From Parachryseolinea silvisoli (lineage in GTDB: Bacteria; Bacteroidota; Bacteroidia; Cytophagales; Cyclobacteriaceae), in NCBI RefSeq assembly GCF_021190955.1, contig NZ_JAIOAO010000007.1, forward strand, positions 186,001-250,000: a DNA stretch of 64,000 nucleotides. Direction: 5' to 3'. The notes below the pieces were generated by a model. That model saw only the letters and a list, made by a program, of their open reading frames with translations, searched no databases and had not been told where the DNA came from. How positions within the stretch are numbered: position 1 is the first letter of the stretch; every line of letters begins with the position of its first letter. A program made the translations under genes and the position numbers. Positions 1 to 8,372 of this stretch are shown here, piece after piece.

Positions 1-118
1 TAATGGGCACCTTATCGGGGTCACCACCCGGAGGATTCGTGGGTTGAGCATAAACTATGGCGCGGTTAGCTATCAGCATAAAAACTACGACGAAGAGGGC
101 CTTTTTAACAAAATTCAT
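1..118 (-). CDS. Small secreted protein, N-terminal part only (possible exosortase substrate)
   Basis: The ATG lies at 118 on the minus strand, and the reading frame runs off the window edge, so only 39 codons are visible. They encode a clear signal peptide (MNFVKKALF, a VVVFMLIAN core, cleavage near VYAQ) followed by PTNPPGGDPDKVPI. The start lies 8 nt after the stop codon of the large T9SS protein at 127-4233, so the two are probably co-transcribed. Many Cytophagales encode very short proteins with a signal peptide, a Pro/Gly/Asp-rich linker and a C-terminal 'PID'-like motif plus a membrane helix, thought to be exosortase-type sorting signals. The visible part fits that pattern, but the diagnostic C-terminus is outside the window, so this is inference. 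It could instead be an unrelated small secreted protein. Confidence 0.6.
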   Translation of the reverse strand, partial: MNFVKKALFVVVFMLIANRAIVYAQPTNPPGGDPDKVPI

Positions 119-126
119 TTACGTGA

Positions 127-3100
127 TTATTTCTTGATCAACCGATAGCTCTTTTTAATACTGTTTTTGTCGACAACCATGAGGTATAGTCCGCTGCCCC
201 ATGCGCTCGCATCTATGGTATAGTTCGATTGGCCTGCTACCACCGGTACGGACGATATCACCTGCCCCATGGTTGTTGTCACCTGAATACTGCGTACGTC
301 GCTGTCGACGATGTGCAGCGTAAGTTGGTCGGCTACGGGGTTCGGGTAAGCGCTCACCAAAACGGCGCCTTGTTCCCCATTTATCCCCTCGCGAGCTGCC
401 TTCAATACTTCAAACGACGTTTTGAAAACCTCAGGTGAACATCCTCCCAATGAATTGATGCTCAATTCATTGGCACCATCTTGTAGTGCCTCGACGGGCA
501 ACTGGAAAGAGATCGCAGCGCCCGTGCCCTGTACAGGACCTGCAATAAGTGTTCCTGCAGCATTTACCAAAGTATAACTTACACCCGAAGTCGTGCCAGA
601 AACCTGCACGGTATGCTCAGCAGAAGCAGCATCCACGACAGCTGGGCTCTCGATCGTTATCCCTGCAAGGGCATCATCTGCAACACTCACGCTAAAGCGG
701 TGAGGGTCTTTTGAAGCCTCGTTTTCATCTATGGTGAAGGCATACGTGCCTGACTTCAGCTCCACGGTTTTACCGAGGTACTTGTCGGTCAGCATAAAGT
801 GATACCCGGTTATTACTTTGGTTGTCAGCGCGATGTTGTATGATCCGGCCTCGACGCGCGTCATTTCCAGGGGAAAGACGGTGTTACAGGTCAGCGCGCT
901 TACGGCGTTGATCGCCATGGCCCGATCGTCTGCGGCAAGAGTCGAGAAGCTGAACCCTCCGAGATTGTAAAGCTTGGGCGCATCCAGGCTATCGAGTCCG
1001 GGCTGTGCGGCGTCTTGTACTTTTACATAAGCAGCATCGGATCGCTGACCATCGGAAAGTACCACTGCGAACGAAGGAATTTCAATCGGTGCGCGCTCAC
1101 GGAAGAATTCAGCTACCGGCGTTACCTTTACCGATTCTGTTAGTCGCAATACCGGGCTTGCTCCTGTAGCCCGCACAAAAAAGGCCTGACTCGGAGCAAT
1201 CTGTCCGTTCGGAATGTCATTCGTTACACCTGCTTCGTAGTAACGCATCATACCCGTGCCATTGTCGACAATCGCGATTACAACCGACATGCGGGTGCGG
1301 GTCCAACCCGACACATCCCAGTCGATGGTCGCCGGGTACGGGTTGCCTATGAGGTTCCAGCCGTTTGCATCGACGTCAGGGGTCGCTGTGTAGGTAACAG
1401 GAAATGTGATGGTGCCCTGATTGATCGGTCCGGTAACGTCTACGACAGTAGGGACCGTACATTCACGAATGTATGCCGCATAGCCTTTGCCTGTTTCCAG
1501 GGGACTGTTAGTTGTCGACGTACCCACCAGCGGATAGCCGACGTAGCCGGCATCAACATTGCCTGTCGCGGTCTCGTCGTAGCGGTACATCGAATATGCA
1601 TTCGAGCGAATGTTGTCGCCACAGATGGTCTGTGTGGGGCTCGGGTCCTGGAACTTGCCGGTAATAGGGAAATCATCCTTCCATTGCGCTACCATGGCAT
1701 TGGTCACAGGACTCGACAAATAGCGATAGATCCGGCCTTCCGGACTCATGTAGCGCTCCACTGTTACGTCACCTGAGATCGTATTGCCACTCAGCAGTCT
1801 ATAGATAGAACCATTTGTGCCGCCTGGCGCATCTGTTGTCGATCGTACTACCAGGTTACCATTAGAGGCAACGGTAACATTGCTGGAAGGGCTGACAAAT
1901 TGCAGAAGTCCCGTCAGGTTCAGCGTCGATGTGAGCTGTACGCCAGCTCCACCCGATTTCGTTACGTTAATATTAGAGAATGTCGCTCCTCCGGCAGAGA
2001 CGGTCTGTGCGGCCGCGCCCCCGAAGGTGACAATGGTGGTTCCCATACTAAATGTGGCGTCGGGCGCGAAGGTGATATCGCCGTTGATCGTGGTATTCAC
2101 GGTCAACGTCAACGACTTGCCGGATGCCAGCTCGATGTCATTAAAGGTTGTGCTGCTGGCCCCCCCTACCGAAGTAGTACCGTTAAAGATTACAGTGCCG
2201 GTACCTGCGGCAAAGTTGCCGGTGTTGTCCACCCAGGAAGGGCCTTGCATGGTCAGTGTCTGTGCGCCAGCGTTGAGTGTGCCGCGCGTCAGCGTTACCG
2301 TTCCGTTGACGCTGGTTGCCTGAGTCAGGTTGACACTTTCCTGTATCTGGTTGGTATAGATCGTCAAGTCGCCCAACGCAGTTGCGCTGGAGGGGAGCTC
2401 CGGCCCTGCGTTGATGGACGCATACGGTCCGCCGGCTACGGTCGCCGTGCGGTAGGTTACATTATAAGTGCCTGTCGCTACCGGCGCTTCACCTGTTAGC
2501 GAGCCGGTATTGTAACGGGTGATCGTTGCATGGTTGTCCATTGTCAGGCCCGAGGTATTGGTAAACACGCCGTTATTCAGACTCAGCAACGTACCGACGT
2601 GAAGTGTGCTATTGAGCGTCACGCCGGCGTTCGCGCCGGTGCGGTTAAGTGTCAGCGTGCCTATGTGATTGGCGGACGGGTTGAAGACCAGCGTGCCAAC
2701 GCTACCGCCGGTAGTGCCGGCAATCGTCATTTTCGACAGGCTGGTGCCGCCGAATGAGCCGTTGGTTCGGCTCACTGTACCATTAAGCGTCAATAAATAC
2801 GTATCGCCCAGGTTCAGGCTGCCGCTGCGCAGGCTTAGCGCCCCATTAATCGTAACAGCCGACGCCAGCGTTACACCGGCCGAGTTGTCGATGGCCGTGG
2901 TAATGTCAGCTGTAGTGGGATGCCCGGCGCCGATGAACTGCGCGCCCGCACCACCATATACGATCGTAGAACCGGCCGCATACGTCCGATAAGTGCCTAC
3001 CGTGCGAATGTTACCGCGAGTAGACGAGTTTTGAATGGCGCCCAACGCATCAAGCGAACCCACGATCAGCGTCCCTTCCAGCACGAAGGCTGCGGGGCTT

Positions 3101-4233
3101 GCGCCGGTGATCGGCGAAGTACCGACGTTCAGCGTTGTCTGAGGGCTGATATAGGTATTGATATACCCCACTATATAACCGTTGTTGACATAGGTGCGTG
3201 TGCCATTGCCCAGGAATCGCAGACTTCCTTGTGTGGGATTGGAGCCGACCTCTTCGATGCGGCCGGTCACGAGCAGGAAGTTACCCTGGAAGTTAATGGT
3301 ACTGTTACCGGTGGTGCCCGCGTTGCCCAGCCGGATCCGGCCGTTGGCCGTAGCATTCATGGTAAAGTCTCCGGCAATGTTCAATGTACTGGTACCGGTA
3401 TGAGTCAGGTACGAACCCGCCGGGATAGATGACAGGTACGTAAAGTTCCCTTGCACATTCATCGTGGCGACGCCTGACACTGACAGATTGAAACGCGCCA
3501 AGCCGGTTGTTGTAAATTCACCTGCCACGTCCAGTGTCAGATTCTGACTGTCGCTGAACTGTACAACATTCGTCCCGGTGTTGACAATCCGCAGATCGCC
3601 CGTTATTGTTGTGAGCATACCCGCAAAGTCAACCAGGGCGGCCTGGTTCGGAGAGTTATAGGTCACATGGCCCAGCGTCTGCGACCAGCTGTTGTCGGTT
3701 GCGGTAATCGCCACGATGTTGGCAAACGTAAGCGTGACCGTAGAGGTAGCATTCCACTGTGCGGTGGGCAGCGTACCTACAGAAGTGGAGTGCTGATGGC
3801 GATATTCAGACCCGGCATTGAAGCGCAGGCGGCTGGCGACGTCCTGATTGTCGATGGTCGAGCCGTTGGTCCGGACAAAGATCCCGTTTACCACCACCAA
3901 CGAGGCGGTGACAGGCTGGATCAGGTCAGTACCCGCGCCATCGGCCACGGTAATGATGCCGTCTACTATCAGCCGGTAGTTCAACGTCAGCTGGTCGGCC
4001 GTGATTGAGACCCCGACCGGAATTGTAATAGTATGGTTGTTCCGAATGGCAATGGCCCCCGCCGTATAGGTCGGGTAGGTCGCGGCTGCGACCCAGGCCG
4101 CTCCGTCAAATCGTTGCCAGGTTGCGGCGCTGTTCCAGTCACCCGTACCTGCTGTGCGGTAATCCCCGGTGGATTGCCCTGCCGCATTCTGGTAAGACAG
4201 GGCCAGAATGGCTATAAGGAACCAAAGTCTCAT
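127..4233 (-). CDS. Large secreted beta-helix-like protein with T9SS type A sorting domain
   Basis: A 1368-residue exported protein. It has an N-terminal signal peptide (MRLWFLIAILALSYQNAAGQ). Residues about 30-800 are Gly/Thr/Asn/Ser-rich with many short repeats of the type 'LTLNGTV..' and 'INGDITF', as expected for a parallel beta-helix or adhesin-like stalk. Further globular segments follow. The C-terminal ~75 residues (AYPNPVADQLTLHI ... GLYLMVVD ... KKSYRLIKK) match the type A sorting domain. That domain targets cargo through the type IX secretion system to the cell surface, where it is cleaved and anchored or released. A perfect TAnnTTTG -7 element lies about 30 nt upstream (4263-4270). 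The ligand or function is not evident; adhesion or matrix formation is a guess. Confidence 0.9.
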   Translation of the reverse strand: MRLWFLIAILALSYQNAAGQSTGDYRTAGTGDWNSAATWQRFDGAAWVAAATYPTYTAGAIAIRNNHTITIPVGVSITADQLTLNYRLIVDGIITVADGAGTDLIQPVTASLVVVNGIFVRTNGSTIDNQDVASRLRFNAGSEYRHQHSTSVGTLPTAQWNATSTVTLTFANIVAITATDNSWSQTLGHVTYNSPNQAALVDFAGMLTTITGDLRIVNTGTNVVQFSDSQNLTLDVAGEFTTTGLARFNLSVSGVATMNVQGNFTYLSSIPAGSYLTHTGTSTLNIAGDFTMNATANGRIRLGNAGTTGNSTINFQGNFLLVTGRIEEVGSNPTQGSLRFLGNGTRTYVNNGYIVGYINTYISPQTTLNVGTSPITGASPAAFVLEGTLIVGSLDALGAIQNSSTRGNIRTVGTYRTYAAGSTIVYGGAGAQFIGAGHPTTADITTAIDNSAGVTLASAVTINGALSLRSGSLNLGDTYLLTLNGTVSRTNGSFGGTSLSKMTIAGTTGGSVGTLVFNPSANHIGTLTLNRTGANAGVTLNSTLHVGTLLSLNNGVFTNTSGLTMDNHATITRYNTGSLTGEAPVATGTYNVTYRTATVAGGPYASINAGPELPSSATALGDLTIYTNQIQESVNLTQATSVNGTVTLTRGTLNAGAQTLTMQGPSWVDNTGNFAAGTGTVIFNGTTSVGGASSTTFNDIELASGKSLTLTVNTTINGDITFAPDATFSMGTTIVTFGGAAAQTVSAGGATFSNINVTKSGGAGVQLTSTLNLTGLLQFVSPSSNVTVASNGNLVVRSTTDAPGGTNGSIYRLLSGNTISGDVTVERYMSPEGRIYRYLSSPVTNAMVAQWKDDFPITGKFQDPSPTQTICGDNIRSNAYSMYRYDETATGNVDAGYVGYPLVGTSTTNSPLETGKGYAAYIRECTVPTVVDVTGPINQGTITFPVTYTATPDVDANGWNLIGNPYPATIDWDVSGWTRTRMSVVIAIVDNGTGMMRYYEAGVTNDIPNGQIAPSQAFFVRATGASPVLRLTESVKVTPVAEFFRERAPIEIPSFAVVLSDGQRSDAAYVKVQDAAQPGLDSLDAPKLYNLGGFSFSTLAADDRAMAINAVSALTCNTVFPLEMTRVEAGSYNIALTTKVITGYHFMLTDKYLGKTVELKSGTYAFTIDENEASKDPHRFSVSVADDALAGITIESPAVVDAASAEHTVQVSGTTSGVSYTLVNAAGTLIAGPVQGTGAAISFQLPVEALQDGANELSINSLGGCSPEVFKTSFEVLKAAREGINGEQGAVLVSAYPNPVADQLTLHIVDSDVRSIQVTTTMGQVISSVPVVAGQSNYTIDASAWGSGLYLMVVDKNSIKKSYRLIKK

Positions 4234-4262
4234 GGATGTAATATTTAAAGCCGTTTAATGTA

Positions 4263-4270
4263 CAAATGTA
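4263..4270 (-). promoter_or_regulatory. Bacteroidota-type -7 promoter element (TACATTTG)
   Basis: On the minus strand the sequence reads TACATTTG, a perfect match to the Bacteroidota -7 consensus TAnnTTTG. It lies about 30 nt upstream of the T9SS gene start at 4233. No good TTTG is seen at -33 (a weak TTTCTG is near the right distance), so the call rests on one element. Confidence 0.4.
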
Positions 4271-4298
4271 CTCGAAAAATCCAGTTACAGAAAGTTTA

Positions 4299-5447
4299 TC
4301 AGCGAACGGACACGTTAGTAACCCATTGCCGTTTTATAGTATCGATAACATGCAAAAACTGCTCCTCTGTTGTGTTTGTCCCCGACGGCAGGCAAAGTCC
4401 CTGCCGAAAAAGCTCTTCCGAGACGCCATTGCTATAAGCGGGGCAGTCTTTAAAGATGGGCTGCAAATGCATAGGTTTCCACAGTGGCCTGCTTTCCGCG
4501 TTTTCGGCATCCAGCGCCAGACGTAAGGTCTCCGGTGCGAAGCCGGTAATTTTTTCATCCAGCAGGACCGTCGTCAGCCAGCGATTCGAAAATGCTCCTT
4601 CCGGCTCGGGCAGGAATTCAATTCCGGGAAAATTTTTCAGCTCGTTATTATAGTACGCATATATCTTCCGCTTTTGTTCGATCCTCGTGGGCAGAATTTC
4701 CATTTGGCCCCTGCCGATACCCGCGCAAACGTTACTCAGGCGGTAGTTAAATCCTATATGACTGTGTTCGTAGTGCGGCGCGGGGTCGCGTGCCTGGGTG
4801 GCCAGGAACTTCGCATGCTGTATCCACCCTTCGTTGCGGGCTACCAGCGCCCCCCCGCCCGATGTGGTAATAATTTTATTACCATTGAAGGAATAGATGC
4901 CCATATCGCCAAAAGTACCGAGTTTCTTACCCTGGTAAGTCGACCCTAGCGCCTCGGCGGCGTCCTCGATCACGGGGATCTCATAGCGTCGCGCAACGTT
5001 CATGATCGCCTCAATTTGGGCCGGCATACCATACAGGTGTACGGCGATAATGGCCTTGGGCTTACGCCCCGTCTTTTTCTGACGGTCTACAATGGCCTCC
5101 TCCAGTAACACAGGGTCCATGTTCCATGTCAACCGCTCTGAATCTACAAACACCGGCACGGCGCCCTGGTAGGCAATCGGGTTGCAGGAGCCCGAAAAAG
5201 TAAAGGTTGAGCAGATAACCTCATCACCTTGCTTAACCCCCAGGAGGATCAGCGCCAGGTGAATAGCGGCCGTTCCCGAACTTAGCGCCGCGCAATACGG
5301 AATATCGTTATACGTCGCAAGCGAGGTTTCAAACGCGCCAATGTGCGGGCCTACTGGCGAAATCCAATTGGTTTCAAACGCTTCCTGCACATATTTAACC
5401 TCCGCGCCGCCCATGTGCGGGGATGATAACCAAATCTTTTCCTTCAT
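4299..5447 (-). CDS. PLP-dependent sugar aminotransferase, DegT/DnrJ/EryC1/StrS family (PglE-like)
   Basis: 382 residues, full length for the family that transaminates nucleotide-linked 4-keto-6-deoxy sugars. The phosphate-binding SSGTAA is at 57-61, EDAAE at 161-165 (the Asp that contacts the pyridine nitrogen) and SFNGNK at 186-191, with Lys191 the expected Schiff-base lysine. The N-terminus IWLSSPHMGG is typical of homologues in Bacteroidota polysaccharide loci. With the PglD-like acetyltransferases and the PglC-like transferase upstream it fits a bacillosamine-type route (UDP-4-keto-6-deoxy-GlcNAc to the 4-amino sugar). The expected PglF-like 4,6-dehydratase is not in the window. It is the last gene of the long minus-strand locus. 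A -7-like element at 5515-5522 may give it its own promoter. Confidence 0.9.
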   Translation of the reverse strand: MKEKIWLSSPHMGGAEVKYVQEAFETNWISPVGPHIGAFETSLATYNDIPYCAALSSGTAAIHLALILLGVKQGDEVICSTFTFSGSCNPIAYQGAVPVFVDSERLTWNMDPVLLEEAIVDRQKKTGRKPKAIIAVHLYGMPAQIEAIMNVARRYEIPVIEDAAEALGSTYQGKKLGTFGDMGIYSFNGNKIITTSGGGALVARNEGWIQHAKFLATQARDPAPHYEHSHIGFNYRLSNVCAGIGRGQMEILPTRIEQKRKIYAYYNNELKNFPGIEFLPEPEGAFSNRWLTTVLLDEKITGFAPETLRLALDAENAESRPLWKPMHLQPIFKDCPAYSNGVSEELFRQGLCLPSGTNTTEEQFLHVIDTIKRQWVTNVSVR

Positions 5448-5514
5448 GTCTTACTGAATGATAATCTACTCGCCTTGACGGCCATCCTGAACCACAGGCT
5501 GCCTGACGGCGGCG

Positions 5515-5522
5515 CAAATATA
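5515..5522 (-). promoter_or_regulatory. Possible -7 promoter element (TATATTTG) upstream of the aminotransferase
   Basis: The minus strand reads TATATTTG, a perfect TAnnTTTG match, in the 122-nt gap between the exosortase-partner gene and the aminotransferase, about 67 nt before the ATG. A TTTG lies upstream, but only 14 nt away. The usual spacing is nearer 17-23 nt, so the -33 element is doubtful. Confidence 0.35.
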
Positions 5523-5569
5523 TACGATTCGCAGGCCAAATGTGGAGGTAATCCTACGAGAAAAAGCAA

Positions 5570-5974
5570 TTAACCCGTCCGGGTGCGCTGGTAGTAGAAG
5601 GCCGGGATCAGGAGCATGAGTAAGGTGGGGTTCAATATGAGCCGGTGCAGATACGAAATGAGCGGGCCATTGTACAGCGGAAAGTACAATTTCAGCACAA
5701 AATACGGCAGTAGAAACAGGACGGTACCGGCCACTTGCACCCATATGGCGAACAACAGGTATTTGCGTTCATAAAACAGGGCATGGATCAGGCCGATGGC
5801 CAGCAGGTCGTTAAGCAAGAACCGAACCGTGCGGTTGATCAGAAATTTGTGCAGGGGTGCGGATGCCAGGTGCCACGCACCCGCCACATCCAGCCGTTGA
5901 AAAAGGAAGACCAGCACCAGACCGGTGACGCACGCCACGCCCAACGTCCATCGCAGGGTAAGCCCCTTATGCAT
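5570..5974 (-). CDS. Exosortase F-system-associated membrane protein
   Basis: 134 residues from the ATG at 5974 (MHKGLTLRWTLG). I prefer this start to the ATG 16 codons upstream because it overlaps the xrtF stop by 8 nt, whereas the longer form would run 56 nt into xrtF. The protein is a small integral membrane protein with about four helices (near 8-22, 45-62, 70-90 and 112-128) and an arginine-containing FLINRTVRFLLNDLL stretch. Length, topology and position directly after xrtF match the small membrane protein that regularly accompanies XrtF in Bacteroidota. Its role is unknown; it is presumed to help the exosortase. The family call rests mostly on context. Confidence 0.75.
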   Translation of the reverse strand: MHKGLTLRWTLGVACVTGLVLVFLFQRLDVAGAWHLASAPLHKFLINRTVRFLLNDLLAIGLIHALFYERKYLLFAIWVQVAGTVLFLLPYFVLKLYFPLYNGPLISYLHRLILNPTLLMLLIPAFYYQRTRTG

Positions 5975-6509
5975 GCGCCGGCTTACGGGTAAATTTCCGG
6001 ATCCAGATGATCCACAGCACAAAGATCACGGCGTACAGAGACGCGGTGAACAGATATTTGTGTACGAAGTACATCGCATCGGGCATCGTGCGCGATACAA
6101 AGAATAGCAGACTGATGCGCAGCAGATTTATGAGGTGAACCACTACAATGCCCATCGGTATAAACCACAGCATCGGTTTGCGCCAGGGTCCAAAGGCCAC
6201 GATAAAGGCCAGGAACATCAGCATGGTGTTGACGCCGTTACACCCTTCATACACCGCCAGTATCTCCTGGTCTTCAAACACCAGGTTGGTGACCGGCCGG
6301 CTGTAATGGTCTTCTGTGATCACCGCCCACCCCGTCGCACGCAGCGTCGCTGCCGTTTGCACGGTGACGATGTGGGTGATGGGATCGGGCTTCGGATGAT
6401 ATGCCGTAATATAAATGCCGTACAGCATGTTCGTCAGCATATATAGCCCGACAAAACGCAACAGAAAAAAGACCGTAGGACGGAACTCAGCAAACGAAAA
6501 GTTTTTCAT
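5967..6509 (-). CDS. xrtF: Exosortase family protein XrtF
   Basis: 180-residue multi-span membrane protein with the three exosortase active-site elements: Cys90 in EGCNG, Arg131 in INLLRI and His150 in FVHKYLF. Exosortases are transpeptidase-like proteases of the cytoplasmic membrane that cut C-terminal sorting signals and are thought to pass the protein on to a glycan. They usually sit in exopolysaccharide loci, as here. The short length, the YEGCNG context and the adjacent partner gene point to the XrtF subfamily. The start overlaps the stop of the upstream acetyltransferase gene by 4 nt (ATGA), so it is translated within the polysaccharide operon. No complete substrate gene lies in the window. 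The truncated gene at 1-118 is a candidate. Confidence 0.88.
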   Translation of the reverse strand: MKNFSFAEFRPTVFFLLRFVGLYMLTNMLYGIYITAYHPKPDPITHIVTVQTAATLRATGWAVITEDHYSRPVTNLVFEDQEILAVYEGCNGVNTMLMFLAFIVAFGPWRKPMLWFIPMGIVVVHLINLLRISLLFFVSRTMPDAMYFVHKYLFTASLYAVIFVLWIIWIRKFTRKPAHA

Positions 6510-7141
6510 CGCACCAGGGGTTTAGCAGGTACACCGGCCACCGTTATGCCGGCAGGTACATCGCGTAGGACCACAGCTCCCATGCCCACCACACTGCCCT
6601 CGCCAATGACAACACTGTTACGCAGGTTGGCGCCCGAACCTATATAGGCCGACGTTCCGATCGTTACTCTTCCAGAGATATTTACTCCGGGCATGACCGA
6701 AGTGTAATGGCCGAGCGCGGTGTCGTGCCCGACGGTAACATTTAAATTCAGCAGTACATGATCCCCCAGGATGATGTCCGTCGTCAGTATACAGCCGGCG
6801 GTGATGATACAGCCGGCGCCGCACTGAATCGCCGGCCGGTTTTGTAAAATGGCTGCGGGGTGTATAATGACCGGGTACCGCACATGCTGATTAACAATCC
6901 TGCGCACGAGTGCCGCTTTACTACGCGGATCGCCAATGCCGAGCACGACATCGATCGGTTCCGGATAGGCATTCAGAAATTCCAACCCACCTTTCACGAC
7001 CAGCCCGGGCACTACCACCTGCCCGGGCGCCACGCCATCGTCGACAAAGCCTTCGACCGACCACTCCGGCAACGCCAGCAGCAGTGACATTACCTCGCGG
7101 CCCAGGCCGCCGGCCCCGTAGATGAGCAGTCGCTTTTTCAT
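6506..7141 (-). CDS. NeuD/PglD-type sugar acetyltransferase with left-handed beta-helix
   Basis: 211 residues. The N-terminal Rossmann-like domain (RLLIYGAGGLGREV, residues 4-17) binds a nucleotide sugar. The C-terminal hexapeptide repeats (about 90-205) form a left-handed beta-helix that binds acetyl-CoA, ending in the usual GVPAKPLVR. His139 in VGHDT is at the catalytic base position of PglD-like enzymes. It probably N- or O-acetylates a sugar precursor. Start and stop overlap both neighbours by 4 nt. A second, related gene lies directly upstream, so the pair may act on different amino groups or sugars. Confidence 0.85.
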   Translation of the reverse strand: MKKRLLIYGAGGLGREVMSLLLALPEWSVEGFVDDGVAPGQVVVPGLVVKGGLEFLNAYPEPIDVVLGIGDPRSKAALVRRIVNQHVRYPVIIHPAAILQNRPAIQCGAGCIITAGCILTTDIILGDHVLLNLNVTVGHDTALGHYTSVMPGVNISGRVTIGTSAYIGSGANLRNSVVIGEGSVVGMGAVVLRDVPAGITVAGVPAKPLVR

Positions 7142-7749
7142 GATACGTTTGTATACTTAATGACCCGCGCAGGGTTTCCAACCGCGACAGCATAATCTGG
7201 TATATCGCTGGTTACGACAGCGCCCGCGCCGATCGTCGCCCACACACCTATTTTCCTTCCAGGAATCACTACCGCCCCGGCGCCGATAAACGTACCCTCT
7301 CCAACCGATACCGTGCCACAGAGGACAGTACCCGGCGCGATGTGTACAAAGTCGTCGATGATACAGTCGTGGTCTACACGCACGCCCGTATTGAGAATGC
7401 AGTGATTGCCGATGCGGGCTTGCGCCTGAATGATGACGCCGTGCATCACCATGTTACCAATACCCCAAGAGGCACGCGACGAGGCGATCACCGACGGGTG
7501 TATGGCATTCGTATATTCGTGGCGCGTGATCGAGGCCACATGCTTGCGTACGGCATTGTTACCGATGGCCACAACGGCCCGGGCTTCGGGCATAAAAGCA
7601 GGATCATAGGCCCCGCGTTGCGGCACGCCCCACAGGTCGCCGGTATATTGGGGATCAAACAATGCCATGACTTGCACACCCTGCGCCTGCAGGCAATCCA
7701 GCACGACCCGTGCATGCTCACCACCGCCTTGTATGATCACTTTATTCAT
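7138..7749 (-). CDS. PglD-like UDP-amino-sugar N-acetyltransferase
   Basis: 203 residues with the PglD architecture: N-terminal nucleotide-sugar domain ([14 protein letters not shown], 3-16) and C-terminal hexapeptide-repeat helix (about 83-200). VDHDC with His127 and a second His136 in FVHIAPG match the catalytic His and its neighbour in Campylobacter PglD, which acetylates UDP-4-amino-4,6-dideoxy-GlcNAc. With the PglE-like aminotransferase and PglC-like transferase this supports formation of a 2,4-diacetamido-type sugar. Its start overlaps the sugar transferase stop by 8 nt. The exact substrate is inferred from family and neighbours. Confidence 0.87.
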   Translation of the reverse strand: MNKVIIQGGGEHARVVLDCLQAQGVQVMALFDPQYTGDLWGVPQRGAYDPAFMPEARAVVAIGNNAVRKHVASITRHEYTNAIHPSVIASSRASWGIGNMVMHGVIIQAQARIGNHCILNTGVRVDHDCIIDDFVHIAPGTVLCGTVSVGEGTFIGAGAVVIPGRKIGVWATIGAGAVVTSDIPDYAVAVGNPARVIKYTNVS

Positions 7750-8347
7750 TGCCCATAAATTTTTCCATGGTCACGGACGTGTCACTGGTGATGCCGTCGG
7801 CCTTAAACACCTTCATGACCGTTAAAAATAAGATTTTTATATCTAATGCCGCCGAGAGGTTGTCGACATACCAAATATCGTAGGTAAACTTCTGTTGCCA
7901 GGATATAGCGTTACGACCGTTCACCTGCGCCCACCCGGTAATGCCAGGTCGTACAGCGTGGCGACGCGCCTGTTCGGGGTTATAGCGCGGCAAGTACTCT
8001 ACCAGTAACGGCCGCGGTCCCACCAGCGACATATCGCCCTTCAGCACGTTGATCAACTGAGGTAACTCATCCAACGAGGTCTTGCGAATAAACTTCCCGG
8101 CTGCGGTAAGGCGATCGGCATCAGGCAATAATACACCCTGTGCGTCGCGGGCGTCAGTCATCGTCTTAAACTTGATGACCGTAAAAATCTTACCGTTCTT
8201 GCCAGGGCGCGGTTGCAGAAACCAGATTTTGCCCCGGTTTACAATCGCCAGGGCCAGCATCGATCCCAGGATAAGAGGCGAAGCCAGGATCAGGGCGACA
8301 AAGGCAACACAAAAATCAAACAGGGGCTTACAGACAGATCGATACAC
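7742..8347 (-). CDS. PglC-like initiating phosphoglycosyltransferase (sugar transferase)
   Basis: 201 residues, the minimal single-domain form of the polyprenyl-phosphate sugar-1-phosphate transferase family. A membrane-embedded re-entrant helix spans about 8-36. The catalytic Asp-Glu pair is in SLDELPQ (93-94), followed by [11 protein letters not shown] and [13 protein letters not shown] (134-146). It loads the first sugar phosphate onto undecaprenyl phosphate on the cytoplasmic face and so starts repeat-unit assembly. The short length matches PglC rather than long WbaP/WcaJ types, consistent with the PglD- and PglE-like genes next to it. Confidence 0.92.
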   Translation of the reverse strand: MYRSVCKPLFDFCVAFVALILASPLILGSMLALAIVNRGKIWFLQPRPGKNGKIFTVIKFKTMTDARDAQGVLLPDADRLTAAGKFIRKTSLDELPQLINVLKGDMSLVGPRPLLVEYLPRYNPEQARRHAVRPGITGWAQVNGRNAISWQQKFTYDIWYVDNLSAALDIKILFLTVMKVFKADGITSDTSVTMEKFMGNE

Positions 8348-8372
8348 GTAACTCGGATTTTACAGCGTGAAG

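Noticed and set aside
1817-3432. Several long plus-strand open frames antisense to the first T9SS gene
   Set aside because: They lie wholly inside a gene with signal peptide and sorting domain. Their translations are low-complexity shadows of its repeats, without recognisable domains.
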